From: Bacteroidales bacterium UBA5536
GTDB taxonomy: Bacteria; Bacteroidota; Bacteroidia; Bacteroidales; F082
Assembly: GCA_002426795.1 (NCBI GenBank)
Contig: DINQ01000010.1
Coordinates: 124,001 to 188,000 of the forward strand
Direction: 5' to 3'
Length of the DNA stretch: 64,000 nt
Both the position numbers and the translations under genes were made by a program. Position 1 is the stretch's first letter. The number at the start of each line of letters is the position of its first letter. Positions 22,693 to 32,203 of the stretch are shown here, piece after piece. Under the pieces are notes generated by a model. That model made no database searches and was not told the origin of the DNA. It saw nothing but the letters and a program-made list of their open reading frames with translations.

Positions 22693-24921
22693 ATGTTAGA
22701 AACCTATTCACCTGCAGAACGGACTGAGATTCTCCGCCGATACCGCAACCTTATCGAGGTGTGGCATACGCGCAAGGATACTGCCGACCGCTGGATGGTC
22801 CGAAAAGCTTTCAGGCTGGCTGCCGATGCCCATAAGGACATGCGTCGGAAAACGGGCGAACCCTATATCTATCATCCTCTCGAAGTGGCCACTATTGCGG
22901 CCGGAGAAATTGGCTTGGGCCGGACTTCTATCATCTGTGCGCTCCTCCATGATGTGGTGGAAGATACTGAATATAAGCTGATTGATATTCAAAATATGTT
23001 TGGTGAGCAGGTAGCACGCATCATCGATGGGTTGACCAAAATCGACAACATGGTCGAAGGCACCAATGTGCGGAGCATGCAGGCTGAGAATTTCAGGAAA
23101 GTACTGCTGACACTGGCTTATGATGTGCGGGTGATTCTAATCAAACTGGCTGACCGGCTGCACAATATGCGCACACTCGATGCCATGCCGCCGGTGAAAC
23201 AGTTGAAAATTGCCTCCGAAACCTCCTATCTGTTTGCGCCTTTGGCCTATCGTCTGGGCTTGTATGCTATCAAGAGCGAGCTGGAAGACCTGGCGTTAAA
23301 ATACACCGAACCTGCAATTTACCTTTCGATCAGAAAGAAAATAGAGGAGTCGCGCGAGGAAAGAAACCTCCGTGTGAATGAGTTTCTTGAGCCCATTGTG
23401 GCTTCGCTGAACAAGATGGGGCTTCATTTCAGGGTTATCATCAGTGAAAAGTCATCCTACTCCATCTGGCAGCGGATGAAAGAGAAAGAAATTCCTTTCG
23501 AAGAAGTTTATGATACCTATGTTGTTCGGTTTATTGTTGAGAGTTCATTAGAGCTCGAAAAGGTTGAGTGCTGGCGCGTGTATGCCACCATCACCAGTTT
23601 CTACCGTCCAAATAATGAACGTTTGCGCGATTGGATTTCATTGCCCAAAGCCAACGGATACGAATCGCTGCATGCCACCGTGATGAGCAAAACCGGTAAA
23701 TGGATTGAAGTGCAGATCCGTACCGAACGCATGGACGAGATTGCCGAAAAAGGCTACGCTGCCTACTGGAAATACAAAGACTCTGACAAATCGGAGAGTG
23801 GACTCGACGAATGGCTGACCAAAGTCCGTGAACTCATCACGATGGAGGACGTTTCGGCCCTGGACTTTATCAATAATTTTAAACTCAACCTCTTCTCTGA
23901 CGAGATTTTTGTTTTCACGCCCAAAGGCGAAATGATCTCAATGCCAAAAGGATCAACGGCACTCGATTTTGCCTACAATGTGCATACCGATCTTGGAAAC
24001 CATTGTATCGGAGCCAATGTAAACCATCAGCTTTCGCAACTGGACAGGGTGCTCAAAACAGGCGATCAGGTCGAGATTATCACATCACGAGTGCAGCATC
24101 CGAATGAAGAATGGTTTGACTTTTTGGTGACGGCACGAGCCAAATCGCGCCTCAAAGACGGCATCAGAGAATACCGGAAAACCTTTAAAGACGAAGGGCG
24201 CGCCAAGCTGGAGGAAAGTCTGAAACAACTCAAGCTCGAACCCAACAAAGCTAATATCGGACAGATTCTTGAATCAGAAAATATCTCTGGGCTGGTCGAT
24301 TTGTATTATTTCGCGGCCATCGATAAGCTTCCGTTAGCGAAAATCAAAAACGTTTTCAAGGACAACAACCAGCCGACCGGCCTCATGCGCTACCTGACAA
24401 ATCCTTTTAGTCGTGGCCGGACAACCAAAGAAACAGACGGATCAAAGGCTTTAAAGGACATCGAGCCCATTCTGCTCAAAGAGCAGGCAGGTGAGTTTAA
24501 TTATGCCGTTTCAAGTTGCTGCAATCCCTTACCCGGTGATGATGTGATTGCCATTGCTTTTCCGAATGAGCCCATGCATATTCACAGGGTCAACTGTCCC
24601 AAAGCCATCGACCTGATGTCGCAATTTGGCAACAACATCGTAAAAGCCAAATGGCGTCAAAAAGAGGATATCGCTTTTTTAGCCGGACTCAAAATCACAG
24701 GCATCGATTCGATAGGCTTTATCCATCGTTTTACAGATGTGATTTCCAATCAGCTTAAACTAAATATTCGCAACATCCAGCTCGAAAGCAGTGGAGGAAT
24801 TGTGGAAGCCACACTTACCGTGTATGTGCACAACGCGCAGAACCTGAAAGATTTGATCGAGCAACTCAAGAAAATCAAAGATATCAAAAAAGTAACCAGA
24901 CTCGACCGCCTGGTTGAGTAG
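22693..24921 (+). CDS. rel: Bifunctional (p)ppGpp synthetase/hydrolase, RelA/SpoT family
   Basis: A 742-aa protein from the chosen start (an in-frame ATG at 22648 adds 15 residues). The order is the standard long RSH one. An HD hydrolase domain carries the intact metal site LLHDVVEDT (H86, D87, E90, D91) and ADRLHNMRTL. The synthetase domain has RLRDWISLPKANGYESLHAT. A TGS domain follows (EIFVFTPKGEMISMPKGSTA), then a helical/CC region and a C-terminal ACT domain (IDSIGFIHRFTDVI). Both catalytic sites look complete, so it should make and degrade the stringent-response alarmone. The shorter start is preferred because a -7 promoter element lies between the two ATGs and related proteins have short N-termini. 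Confidence 0.95.
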   Translation: MLETYSPAERTEILRRYRNLIEVWHTRKDTADRWMVRKAFRLAADAHKDMRRKTGEPYIYHPLEVATIAAGEIGLGRTSIICALLHDVVEDTEYKLIDIQNMFGEQVARIIDGLTKIDNMVEGTNVRSMQAENFRKVLLTLAYDVRVILIKLADRLHNMRTLDAMPPVKQLKIASETSYLFAPLAYRLGLYAIKSELEDLALKYTEPAIYLSIRKKIEESREERNLRVNEFLEPIVASLNKMGLHFRVIISEKSSYSIWQRMKEKEIPFEEVYDTYVVRFIVESSLELEKVECWRVYATITSFYRPNNERLRDWISLPKANGYESLHATVMSKTGKWIEVQIRTERMDEIAEKGYAAYWKYKDSDKSESGLDEWLTKVRELITMEDVSALDFINNFKLNLFSDEIFVFTPKGEMISMPKGSTALDFAYNVHTDLGNHCIGANVNHQLSQLDRVLKTGDQVEIITSRVQHPNEEWFDFLVTARAKSRLKDGIREYRKTFKDEGRAKLEESLKQLKLEPNKANIGQILESENISGLVDLYYFAAIDKLPLAKIKNVFKDNNQPTGLMRYLTNPFSRGRTTKETDGSKALKDIEPILLKEQAGEFNYAVSSCCNPLPGDDVIAIAFPNEPMHIHRVNCPKAIDLMSQFGNNIVKAKWRQKEDIAFLAGLKITGIDSIGFIHRFTDVISNQLKLNIRNIQLESSGGIVEATLTVYVHNAQNLKDLIEQLKKIKDIKKVTRLDRLVE

Positions 24922-24972
24922 GCCTATCCAACCAATTCGCTGGAGAGCTGTGAATTTTTTGTTAAAATTAAT

Positions 24973-24987
24973 TTATATTCATTCTAA
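24973..24987. promoter_or_regulatory. Fur/PerR-like operator box upstream of fur
   Basis: TTATATTCATTCTAA matches the 7-1-7 box TTATAATnATTATAA at 12 of 14 informative positions. An almost identical site (TTAGATTCATTATAA) precedes flavodoxin at 42670-42684; over 21 aligned bases the two regions agree at 17. Suggests autoregulation of the Fur-family gene. Confidence 0.55.
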
Positions 24988-25055
24988 GTAAATGTAAAAA
25001 TAGTTGTACTTTTACGCGGTAATTACGGCTGTGAGTCCTGCATATACATTTACTT

Positions 25056-25502
25056 ATGAACGATACTTTTGAGACCGTCAAGAAAATTTTTACCGAATAC
25101 CTTGAACAACGCGGGCATCGCAAAACGCCTGAGCGGTATACTATATTAAAGGAAATTTATGCAACCGACGGCCATTTTGATATAGAAACACTTTATATCA
25201 GAATGAAAAACAACAAGTACCGGGTTAGTCGGGCTACGCTATACAATACCATCGAGCTGCTCCTCGATTGCAATCTTGTAACTAAACACCAATTCGGCAA
25301 CAATTGTGCACAGTTTGAACGTTCATTCAAGTTTAAACAGCACGATCATTTTGTGGATATTGAAGACGGAACGGTGCTCGAGTACTGTGATCCGCGACTG
25401 CAGGAAATCCAGAAATCAGTCGAAGAGCTTCTGAATGTCGAAATAACACACCATTCGCTCACTTTCTACGGACGTATCAAACAGAAGGACACCAATTTAT
25501 AA
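25056..25502 (+). CDS. fur: Fur-family transcriptional regulator lacking the usual CxxC zinc motif
   Basis: This 148-aa protein has the Fur fold: a winged helix (RKTPERYTILKEIYATDGHF; recognition helix RVSRATLYNTIELL) and the dimerisation domain with HDHFVD and ITHHSLTFYGR. Where most Fur proteins have HxHLxCxxCG, this one reads HDHFVDIEDG, with aspartates D101 and D104 in place of both cysteines, so the structural zinc site is absent or altered. The regulatory histidines H96/H98 and H132/H133 are kept. It precedes purA, a neighbourhood I recall from other Bacteroidota, but a terminator overlaps its end. A Fur-like box upstream suggests autoregulation. Fur versus PerR cannot be decided. Confidence 0.88.
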   Translation: MNDTFETVKKIFTEYLEQRGHRKTPERYTILKEIYATDGHFDIETLYIRMKNNKYRVSRATLYNTIELLLDCNLVTKHQFGNNCAQFERSFKFKQHDHFVDIEDGTVLEYCDPRLQEIQKSVEELLNVEITHHSLTFYGRIKQKDTNL

Positions 25503-25516
25503 GGTGTCTGTTTTTT
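25488..25516 (+). terminator. Intrinsic terminator overlapping the fur stop codon
   Basis: GACACC (25488-25493) pairs with GGTGTC (25503-25508) across the stop codon, followed by TGTTTTTT. Confidence 0.7.
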
Positions 25517-25833
25517 AACAACGCATTTCTTCCATCTTATAATTGATTATCTGATAGCATTTTGCTGTTTGAGTTTTGGCTGCAGCATGTTGGTATTTTT
25601 ACCTCAAACACTCAAAATTTTCCATAATTTGGGTTAACTTTGTTCACTGGTTATGTAAGCTGCAGGCAGAACTCAAAACAGGTCTTGTTCCTGTTTGTTA
25701 TTGTATTTTTTGCGGCAAAATGATTATTGAAACAGAATACCAGTCATGGAATAAAATTGACAAATGCTGTTTGAGAAAACGAAAGCTGAGATCATGAGCT
25801 GTTGTTTTTTTCAGATGCAATTGTAAGTAACCC
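25503..25833. other. fur-purA intergenic stretch
   Basis: No gene is supported; the one long frame (25576 onward) is cysteine- and tryptophan-rich without a start signal. It contains the fur terminator tail and a -7 element at 25635. Confidence 0.5.
25635..25642 (+). promoter_or_regulatory. -7 element TAACTTTG, probable purA promoter
   Basis: Perfect TAnnTTTG match, leaving a ~200-nt leader before purA. Confidence 0.4.
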
Positions 25834-25854
25834 ATGAAAATAATGAATAATAAC

Positions 25855-27153
25855 ATGAAAATAGACGTACTTCTTGGGCTTCAATGGGGCGATGAGGGAA
25901 AAGGAAAAGTTGTAGATGTGCTCACTCCACATTATGATGTGGTAGCCCGATTCCAGGGTGGGCCAAATGCTGGTCATACCATTGCCTTTGAGGGCAGGAA
26001 GTTTGTATTGCATACCATCCCGTCAGGAATTTTTAACCCCAGCTGCATCAACCTCATTGGAAACGGAGTTATCATCGACCCGTTGATTCTGGAGAAGGAA
26101 ATCATCAAGCTGACCGAAAGTGGAATTGACACTTCAAAAAACCTGCTGGTTTCAAGAAAGGCACATTTAATTTTACCTACACACCGCCTGCTCGACGCAG
26201 CGCTCGAACAAGCAAAAGGTGCTGCCAAGATTGGTTCGACCCTCAAAGGGATCGGCCCGACTTATACCGATAAAACCGCCCGGAACGGAATCAGGGTTGG
26301 AGACATTTGTTTGAACGATTTCGACAGCCGGTACCAGATTCAACGCAAGCGTCACCTGAAAATGGTGCATGATTTGTCATTTGATATGACCGCTCATTTG
26401 ATTGACGGACTTGCCTTCGATGCTTATGAAAAACGTTGGTTTGAGGCACTCGAAGTGCTGAAGAAGATGCAGCATGTTGACAGTGAGTACTTCATCAACC
26501 AGCAGATTGATGCAGGAAAAAAGGTGTTGGCCGAAGGTGCCCAGGGCTCCTTGCTCGATGTCGATTTCGGTAGTTACCCTTTTGTAACCTCTTCAAATAC
26601 CACAGCAGCGGGCGTTTGCTCGGGGCTTGGTGTTGCACCCAATAAAATAGGGAAGGTTTTTGGCATTTTCAAAGCCTATTGCACCCGTGTTGGGAGTGGG
26701 CCTTTTACCACAGAATTGCATGATGCAGATGGCGAACTGATGCGCAAAACCGGCAATGAGTTTGGTTCGACAACCGGAAGGCCACGCCGCTGCGGTTGGT
26801 TGGATTTGCCTGCACTCAAATATGCTGTGATGCTCAACGGTGTCACCGACCTAATGATGATGAAAGCCGATGTGTTGGATCATTTTGAATACATCAAAGT
26901 TGCCACATCCTATCATCACAAGGGTCAGCAAATTGATTACCTGCCGTTTGAAGCCTGCACTGAACAGTTAGAACCCAACTACGAAACGCTCAAAGGATGG
27001 AACCAACCGATCGTTGAACTGAAGGATATGAAAGCCATGCCCGACGCACTTGAGCAATATATCAGGTTTATTGAAGACTATGTAAAAGTGCCTGTCACCT
27101 TTGTTTCTACAGGACCCGACAGAAGTCAGGTGGTTTTGCGGGCAGCTGAATGA
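25855..27153 (+). CDS. purA: Adenylosuccinate synthetase
   Basis: This enzyme makes adenylosuccinate from IMP, aspartate and GTP in AMP synthesis. The chosen ATG (25855) gives MKIDVLLGLQWGDEGKGK, matching the family start; ATGs at 25834 and 25843 would add 7 or 4 residues. The GTP loop GDEGKGK, GGPNAGHT with the catalytic histidine, GSTLKGIGPTYTDK, SNTTAAG and GSTTGRPRRCGW are all present. At 432 aa the length is normal. Likely monocistronic, with a strong terminator shared with the convergent infB operon. Confidence 0.97.
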   Translation: MKIDVLLGLQWGDEGKGKVVDVLTPHYDVVARFQGGPNAGHTIAFEGRKFVLHTIPSGIFNPSCINLIGNGVIIDPLILEKEIIKLTESGIDTSKNLLVSRKAHLILPTHRLLDAALEQAKGAAKIGSTLKGIGPTYTDKTARNGIRVGDICLNDFDSRYQIQRKRHLKMVHDLSFDMTAHLIDGLAFDAYEKRWFEALEVLKKMQHVDSEYFINQQIDAGKKVLAEGAQGSLLDVDFGSYPFVTSSNTTAAGVCSGLGVAPNKIGKVFGIFKAYCTRVGSGPFTTELHDADGELMRKTGNEFGSTTGRPRRCGWLDLPALKYAVMLNGVTDLMMMKADVLDHFEYIKVATSYHHKGQQIDYLPFEACTEQLEPNYETLKGWNQPIVELKDMKAMPDALEQYIRFIEDYVKVPVTFVSTGPDRSQVVLRAAE

Positions 27154-27180
27154 GTTGATGCGAATAAGCATAAGGATAAA

Positions 27181-27210
27181 AAAAAGGAAAGCCAATCAGC
27201 TTTCCTTTTT
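27181..27210. terminator. Bidirectional terminator between purA and infB
   Basis: AAAAAGGAAAGC (27181-27192) pairs perfectly with GCTTTCCTTTTT (27199-27210), with a 6-nt loop and A/T runs on both sides. Confidence 0.9.
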
Positions 27211-27232
27211 CTTTTATTAGATGTATGAATTG

Positions 27233-30200
27233 CTAAAGCTTTCTCATCACTTCTTTCTCGGTATAACCTTCAATGATGTCGCCAACCTTGATGTCGTTAA
27301 ATCCATCAATGTTCAATCCGCATTCGTAGCCAGTGGCCACTTCTTTTACATCATCCTTGAAGCGTTTGAGCGATCCCAACATACCTGTATAGATTACGAT
27401 ACCGTCGCGGATGATACGGATTTTGGTGTTGCGTGATATTTTTCCATCGAGCACCATACAACCGGCCACTGTACCAACCTTGGTGATTTTAAAGGTTTCA
27501 CGAATTTCGAGGTTACAAGTGATAACCTCTTCAATATCAGGAGACAACATACCTTCAATAGCAGCTTTGATTTCTTCAATCGCCTGGTAAATAATCGAGT
27601 AGAGTCGGATGTCAATTTCTTCCTGCTCGGCTAGCTTGCGAGCCTGCAGCGTAGGACGAACCTGGAACCCAATCACGATGGCATTGGACGCAGAAGCCAG
27701 CAGAATATCAGACTCACTGATGGCACCCACTGATTTGTGGATGACGTTCACCTGAACCTCTTCGGTAGAAAGTTTGAGCAATGAATCAGACAAAGCTTCA
27801 ACGGAACCATCCACGTCGGCTTTTACAATCAGGTTCAACTCTTTAAAGTCGCCAATTGCGATACGACGGCCAATTTCGTCGAGTGTAATATGTTTCTGTG
27901 TACGCAGACCCTGTTCGCGCTGCAATTGCTGACGCTTAAGGGCAATGCTCTTGGCCTCACGCTCGTCGTGCATCACATTAAAGGTGTCGCCAGCCTGTGG
28001 TGCGCCGTTGAGTCCTAGTAAAAGCAGTGGTGTTGCTGGTCCGGCTTCTTTAATTGCCTGATTACGTTCGTTAAACATGGCTTTCACCTTACCAAAGGTA
28101 GCTCCGGCCAAAACCGTATCTCCGATGCGCAAAGTACCATCCTGAACCAGGATTTTAGCAACATAACCGCGGCCTTTATCCAGCGATGATTCAATAATTG
28201 TTCCTTTGGCTGCACGAACAGGGTTTCCTTTAAGTTCGAGCAATTCAGCTTCAAGGAGTACTTTTTCGAGCAGTTGATCGATACCTACGCCTGATTTCGC
28301 CGAAATCTCCTGACTCTGGAACTTACCTCCCCAATCTTCAACCAAAATATTCATATTGGCCAGTTGTTCGCGAAGACGTTCCGGATTGGCTGTTGGTTTA
28401 TCAATCTTGTTGAAAGCGAATACGATAGGTACGCCGGCAGCCTGGGCATGGTTGATGGCTTCAATGGTTTGAGGCATCACGCTATCGTCAGCAGCAATCA
28501 CGATAATAGCGACGTCAGTAATTTTGGCACCACGGGCACGCATGGCCGTAAAGGCCTCGTGACCAGGGGTATCGAGAAATGTAATTTTCTTTCCACTTTC
28601 GGTGAATACTTCGTAGGCCCCAATATGTTGGGTAATACCACCAGCTTCACCTGCAATAACATTGGCTTTCCGGATAAAGTCGAGCAAGAGCGTTTTTCCG
28701 TGGTCAACGTGACCCATTACAGTTACAATCGGCGCTCTGTCAGTCAAATCCTCCGGATTTTCTTCTTCATCGACCTCAGCAAGGGCTTCCTGAACGTCGA
28801 TACTTGTAAATTCGAGCTGGTAGCCAAATTCCTCGGCTACAAGCGTTAGTGTTTCTGCATCGAGGCGCTGGTTGATCGAAACAAACATGCCCAGACTCAT
28901 GCAAGTTGCAATAACCTTGTTTACAGGCACATTCATCATGGTTGCCAGTTCGTTTGCAGTAACAAATTCAGTTACTTTCAGGATTGATTTATCCTGTTCG
29001 AGTCTGGCGGCTTCTTCGGCGTGTGAATGTGAAATGGCATCACGCTTTTGACGGCGATGCTTCGATGCTTTTGATTTTCCAGTTGGTGTAAGTCGGGCCA
29101 GTGTTTCTTTAATCTGACGTTGGATTTCCTCTTCAGTAAGCTCTACTTTTTCGTCGCGACGCACTGGTTTTCCGGGTTTACGGCCTTTGTCACGCTGGGT
29201 ATCGCTGTTTTTAGTGATAGGCGGAGGAGTAGTATTCCCTTCTTGCGGTTTGTTCTTGATGCGCTTACGTTTTTTCTTCTTTTGAGCAGCACTGAGTTTA
29301 TCCTCAGTAGATGAGGCTACTGGCTTTGGTTTTGGCTTTCTGGCTTCTGGTAATTCAATCTTATCCAGAATCTTAGGGCCTTCAAGCTTGCGCACTTCAG
29401 TAGGCATGAAGTTGCTGGGGCGTTTAATTTCTTCTTCAGCTGATTTTTCTTCAGCTGCTTTTTTGGTTGCTTCCGGTTTAGCAGGTTCAACTGGCTCTGC
29501 TGGTTTTTCGACAGCAGGCGAAGATTTGGCTGCTTTTTGGCTTTTTTCGCGGACGGCTTTCCTGTCGTCGGCTTCTTTTTGCCGCTGTGCTTTTGATTTA
29601 CGATCAGGTTTGGTTCGCAAATTCATGCTGGCCAAATCGATTTTTCCCAATATTTTCAGCTCTCCGTCTGCCGGTGCTTCTGCTTCAGGTGTTTCTGTTT
29701 CTGGAGTCTCTTCAACAGTTTCTTCGGGCTGTTCGTCTTTTACTTCCTGAGACTTTTCTTTTATCGGTTCGCTTATAGCTTCTGGCTCCTTTTCAGCAGT
29801 TTGAGGTGTCTCTTCTTTGGATTTAGCTGACTCAACCTTAGGTGTAGTTGCTTCAGGTTTCGCATCCGGAAGCTCAGTTTTCACCTCTTTCGGGGTTTCT
29901 TTTTCAGGTTCTTTTGCGACAACTTTCGCTTCTGGCTCTGCTGTAGGAACAGGCTCTACCTTATCTTTTTTGACTTCAGCTACTGGTTTTACTTCAGCTT
30001 CAGGCTTTGGTGTGCGGGTGTCGGCATAACTGCCCGTCACATTTTTAATGATCAGTTCCTCAGCTTCCAGTTCCTCTTCTTCCTCTTCCTCCTGGTTGCC
30101 CACTACTGCATCAGCAGTAATTGTTTTACGTCCGGAGTATTCGATACCCAGCTTTTGAGAAACCTCTTTGACTTGTTTTTCAGATTGATATTCCTTGACA

Positions 30201-30355
30201 AGCAAAGCATACATCTCAGGGCTAAGCTTTGTGTTTGGACTTGAATCGATCTGGTGTCCTTTTTTCGAGAGAAACTCCACAATAGTGGAAGTCCCCACGT
30301 TGAATTCACGGGCTGCTTTGCTCAGACGTACAGTTGATGTTGAACCTTCGGACAT
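27233..30355 (-). CDS. infB: Translation initiation factor IF-2
   Basis: A 1040-aa IF-2 with a long, low-complexity N-terminal extension. Residues ~1-60 form the IF2N domain (RLSKAAREFNVGTSTIVEFL); ~70-430 are rich in E, K, P and A. The GTPase core has P-loop GHVDHGKT at about 547-554, then DTPGHEAF and NKID. Domains II-IV and the fMet-tRNA-binding C-domain complete the protein. Together with 50S joining, it places initiator tRNA in the ribosome. Last gene of rimP-nusA-infB, 49 bp after nusA. The long acidic/alanine-proline linker is normal for Bacteroidota. Confidence 0.97.
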   Translation of the reverse strand: MSEGSTSTVRLSKAAREFNVGTSTIVEFLSKKGHQIDSSPNTKLSPEMYALLVKEYQSEKQVKEVSQKLGIEYSGRKTITADAVVGNQEEEEEEELEAEELIIKNVTGSYADTRTPKPEAEVKPVAEVKKDKVEPVPTAEPEAKVVAKEPEKETPKEVKTELPDAKPEATTPKVESAKSKEETPQTAEKEPEAISEPIKEKSQEVKDEQPEETVEETPETETPEAEAPADGELKILGKIDLASMNLRTKPDRKSKAQRQKEADDRKAVREKSQKAAKSSPAVEKPAEPVEPAKPEATKKAAEEKSAEEEIKRPSNFMPTEVRKLEGPKILDKIELPEARKPKPKPVASSTEDKLSAAQKKKKRKRIKNKPQEGNTTPPPITKNSDTQRDKGRKPGKPVRRDEKVELTEEEIQRQIKETLARLTPTGKSKASKHRRQKRDAISHSHAEEAARLEQDKSILKVTEFVTANELATMMNVPVNKVIATCMSLGMFVSINQRLDAETLTLVAEEFGYQLEFTSIDVQEALAEVDEEENPEDLTDRAPIVTVMGHVDHGKTLLLDFIRKANVIAGEAGGITQHIGAYEVFTESGKKITFLDTPGHEAFTAMRARGAKITDVAIIVIAADDSVMPQTIEAINHAQAAGVPIVFAFNKIDKPTANPERLREQLANMNILVEDWGGKFQSQEISAKSGVGIDQLLEKVLLEAELLELKGNPVRAAKGTIIESSLDKGRGYVAKILVQDGTLRIGDTVLAGATFGKVKAMFNERNQAIKEAGPATPLLLLGLNGAPQAGDTFNVMHDEREAKSIALKRQQLQREQGLRTQKHITLDEIGRRIAIGDFKELNLIVKADVDGSVEALSDSLLKLSTEEVQVNVIHKSVGAISESDILLASASNAIVIGFQVRPTLQARKLAEQEEIDIRLYSIIYQAIEEIKAAIEGMLSPDIEEVITCNLEIRETFKITKVGTVAGCMVLDGKISRNTKIRIIRDGIVIYTGMLGSLKRFKDDVKEVATGYECGLNIDGFNDIKVGDIIEGYTEKEVMRKL

Positions 30356-30404
30356 ATGTAAGCTTTCGGATTTTTATTAAATAATAGCGGCAAAATTACT
30401 GTTT

Positions 30405-31640
30405 TTATTCGAACTCTGACCTGAGAATGCGTACAACTTCCTGAACTGTTTCCATTTCCAGATCAGCTCTCGAAGCTATCTCTTCAGGACTTAGCGCCAA
30501 CACGCTCTTGGCAGTGTCGCATCCAATGTCATGCAGCTGATCGATAATCCACTGTTCGATTTCATCATTGAATTCCATCAGATCAACGTCTTCAGAGTCG
30601 ACATCTGTATCGCGGTATACATCAATTTCGTAACCACTCAAACGGCCAGCCAGCTTGATATTGAATCCGCCTTTGCCAATGGCCAGACTCACCTGATCAG
30701 GTTTCATAAATACTTCTGCTCGTTTGTTCTCGTCGTCGAGCTGGATCGAAGTAATCTTGGCAGGACTCAGGGCACGTGTGATGAAAAGTACCGGATTGGT
30801 GGTGTAATTGATGACGTCGATGTTTTCGTTACGCAATTCGCGGACAATACCGTGGATACGCGAACCTTTCATCCCAACGCAGGCACCAACCGGGTCGATG
30901 CGGTCGTCATAAGATTCTACGGCGATCTTGGCACGCTGACCTGGCTCGCGAACGATGCGGCGAATGGTGATCAAACCATCATAAACCTCAGGCACTTCTG
31001 CTTCGAACAAACGTTGCAGGAAGATTTCAGAGGTGCGCGACAAAATAATAAACGGAGTGCCATTGCGCATCTCTACTTTGAGCACAACAGCGCGGATGGT
31101 GTCACCTTTTTTGTAGAAGTCGGTAGGAATTTGCTCTGATTTGGGCAACATCAGCTCAATGCCTTCATCGTCCAGCACAAGGATTTCGCGACGCCATACC
31201 TGATATACTTCTCCGGTGATGATCTCGCCAACCTTCTCTTTGTATTTTTGATACACATTGTCCTTTTCGTACTCCATGATCTTCGATACGAGATTCTGGC
31301 GAATAGCCAAAATTTCGCGACGGCCAAAGTCTTTGATACGGATTGGCTCTGAAACTTCTTCACCCACTTCAAAGTCGGGTTCTATTTTAATGGCTTCAGA
31401 AAGTGCGATTTGCGTTGAAGGATCTTCCACATCTTCATCATCAACAATTTCACGGTTATGCCAAATCTCAAGGTCACCTCTGTCGATATTGACAATGACA
31501 TCAAAGTTTTGGTCGGAGCCGTATTTTTTGATCAACATGGCTCTGAAGACATCTTCAAGGATCCGCATCATCATCTCGCGGTCGATGTTCTTAAATTCCT
31601 TGAACTCTGAAAAACTTTCTACTAAGTTGATATTGTCCAT
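30405..31640 (-). CDS. nusA: Transcription termination/antitermination factor NusA
   Basis: A 411-aa NusA containing the N-terminal RNA polymerase-binding domain (about 1-130), an S1 domain (~135-200, GEIITGEVYQVWRREILVLD) and two KH domains. KH1 carries ACVGMKGSRIHGIVREL and KH2 carries AIGKGGFNIKLAGRLSGYEI. A short C-terminal helix-hairpin region follows (IDQLHDIGCDTAKSVLALS), with no long acidic repeats. It modulates pausing and termination. It sits between rimP (29 bp gap) and infB, the universal order, and may act on the leader hairpin upstream of rimP. Confidence 0.97.
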   Translation of the reverse strand: MDNINLVESFSEFKEFKNIDREMMMRILEDVFRAMLIKKYGSDQNFDVIVNIDRGDLEIWHNREIVDDEDVEDPSTQIALSEAIKIEPDFEVGEEVSEPIRIKDFGRREILAIRQNLVSKIMEYEKDNVYQKYKEKVGEIITGEVYQVWRREILVLDDEGIELMLPKSEQIPTDFYKKGDTIRAVVLKVEMRNGTPFIILSRTSEIFLQRLFEAEVPEVYDGLITIRRIVREPGQRAKIAVESYDDRIDPVGACVGMKGSRIHGIVRELRNENIDVINYTTNPVLFITRALSPAKITSIQLDDENKRAEVFMKPDQVSLAIGKGGFNIKLAGRLSGYEIDVYRDTDVDSEDVDLMEFNDEIEQWIIDQLHDIGCDTAKSVLALSPEEIASRADLEMETVQEVVRILRSEFE

Positions 31641-31669
31641 TTTATAGCAAAATAAATTGTTTTTGAATG

Positions 31670-32134
31670 TTAGTGGAAACTAATAACCGGTTTTACTTCT
31701 TCAATTTGCTCAAAGGCAAAGCTGACGATGCCACCCGAAACTTCCTTTTTTATTTTATTGAGTTTTTTAACCAGGATGAGATCAATTGAGATGCCTTTTT
31801 CGTCGGCACTCAATAGCTTTCCAATGTGTTTTTCGCCATCTTTCAAGATAACTTGCACGGGCAAACCAATGTTTTTGGTGTACTGCCGCATGAGCTTGAA
31901 AGGATGATCGAGGCCGGCTGATGAAACCCGTAGCTCAAAATCTTCCGTTTCGCGGTCGAGCTGATGCTCGATATAACGACTCAGCTCAACACAATGGTCG
32001 ATCGTAACGGAGCTGTCGGCATCAATAAAAACCATGATGACATTGTCCATTTTTACAAGCACCTCAACGATAAAACGATCGGTACCAGCCAATGCTTCTT
32101 CAGCAAGATGTATGATTTCTGCTTTTGTAATCAT
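31670..32134 (-). CDS. rimP: Ribosome maturation factor RimP
   Basis: A 154-aa RimP for 30S subunit assembly. It has the N-terminal alpha/beta domain (VEVLVKMDNVIMVFIDADSS, then VTIDHCVELSRYIEHQLD, with 'FELRVSSAGLDHPF') and a C-terminal Sm-like barrel (GKLLSADEKGISIDLI). First gene of rimP-nusA-infB. Its start is 11 nt downstream of a terminator-like hairpin. Confidence 0.95.
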   Translation of the reverse strand: MITKAEIIHLAEEALAGTDRFIVEVLVKMDNVIMVFIDADSSVTIDHCVELSRYIEHQLDRETEDFELRVSSAGLDHPFKLMRQYTKNIGLPVQVILKDGEKHIGKLLSADEKGISIDLILVKKLNKIKKEVSGGIVSFAFEQIEEVKPVISFH

Positions 32135-32144
32135 ATTTTTTCTA

Positions 32145-32170
32145 CAAAAAGAGGGGACTTATGCCCCCTC
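32145..32170 (-). terminator. Terminator-like hairpin in the rimP-nusA-infB leader (possible attenuator)
   Basis: On the minus strand GAGGGG (32170-32165) pairs with CCCCTC (32156-32151), loop 8 nt, followed at once by TTTTTG. It lies between a -7 promoter element (32204-32211) and the rimP start at 32134, so it would terminate transcription before the operon unless read through. Confidence 0.6.
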
Positions 32171-32203
32171 AAACTTTTTCTAAATCCCATCCGAAACGCG
32201 CCG

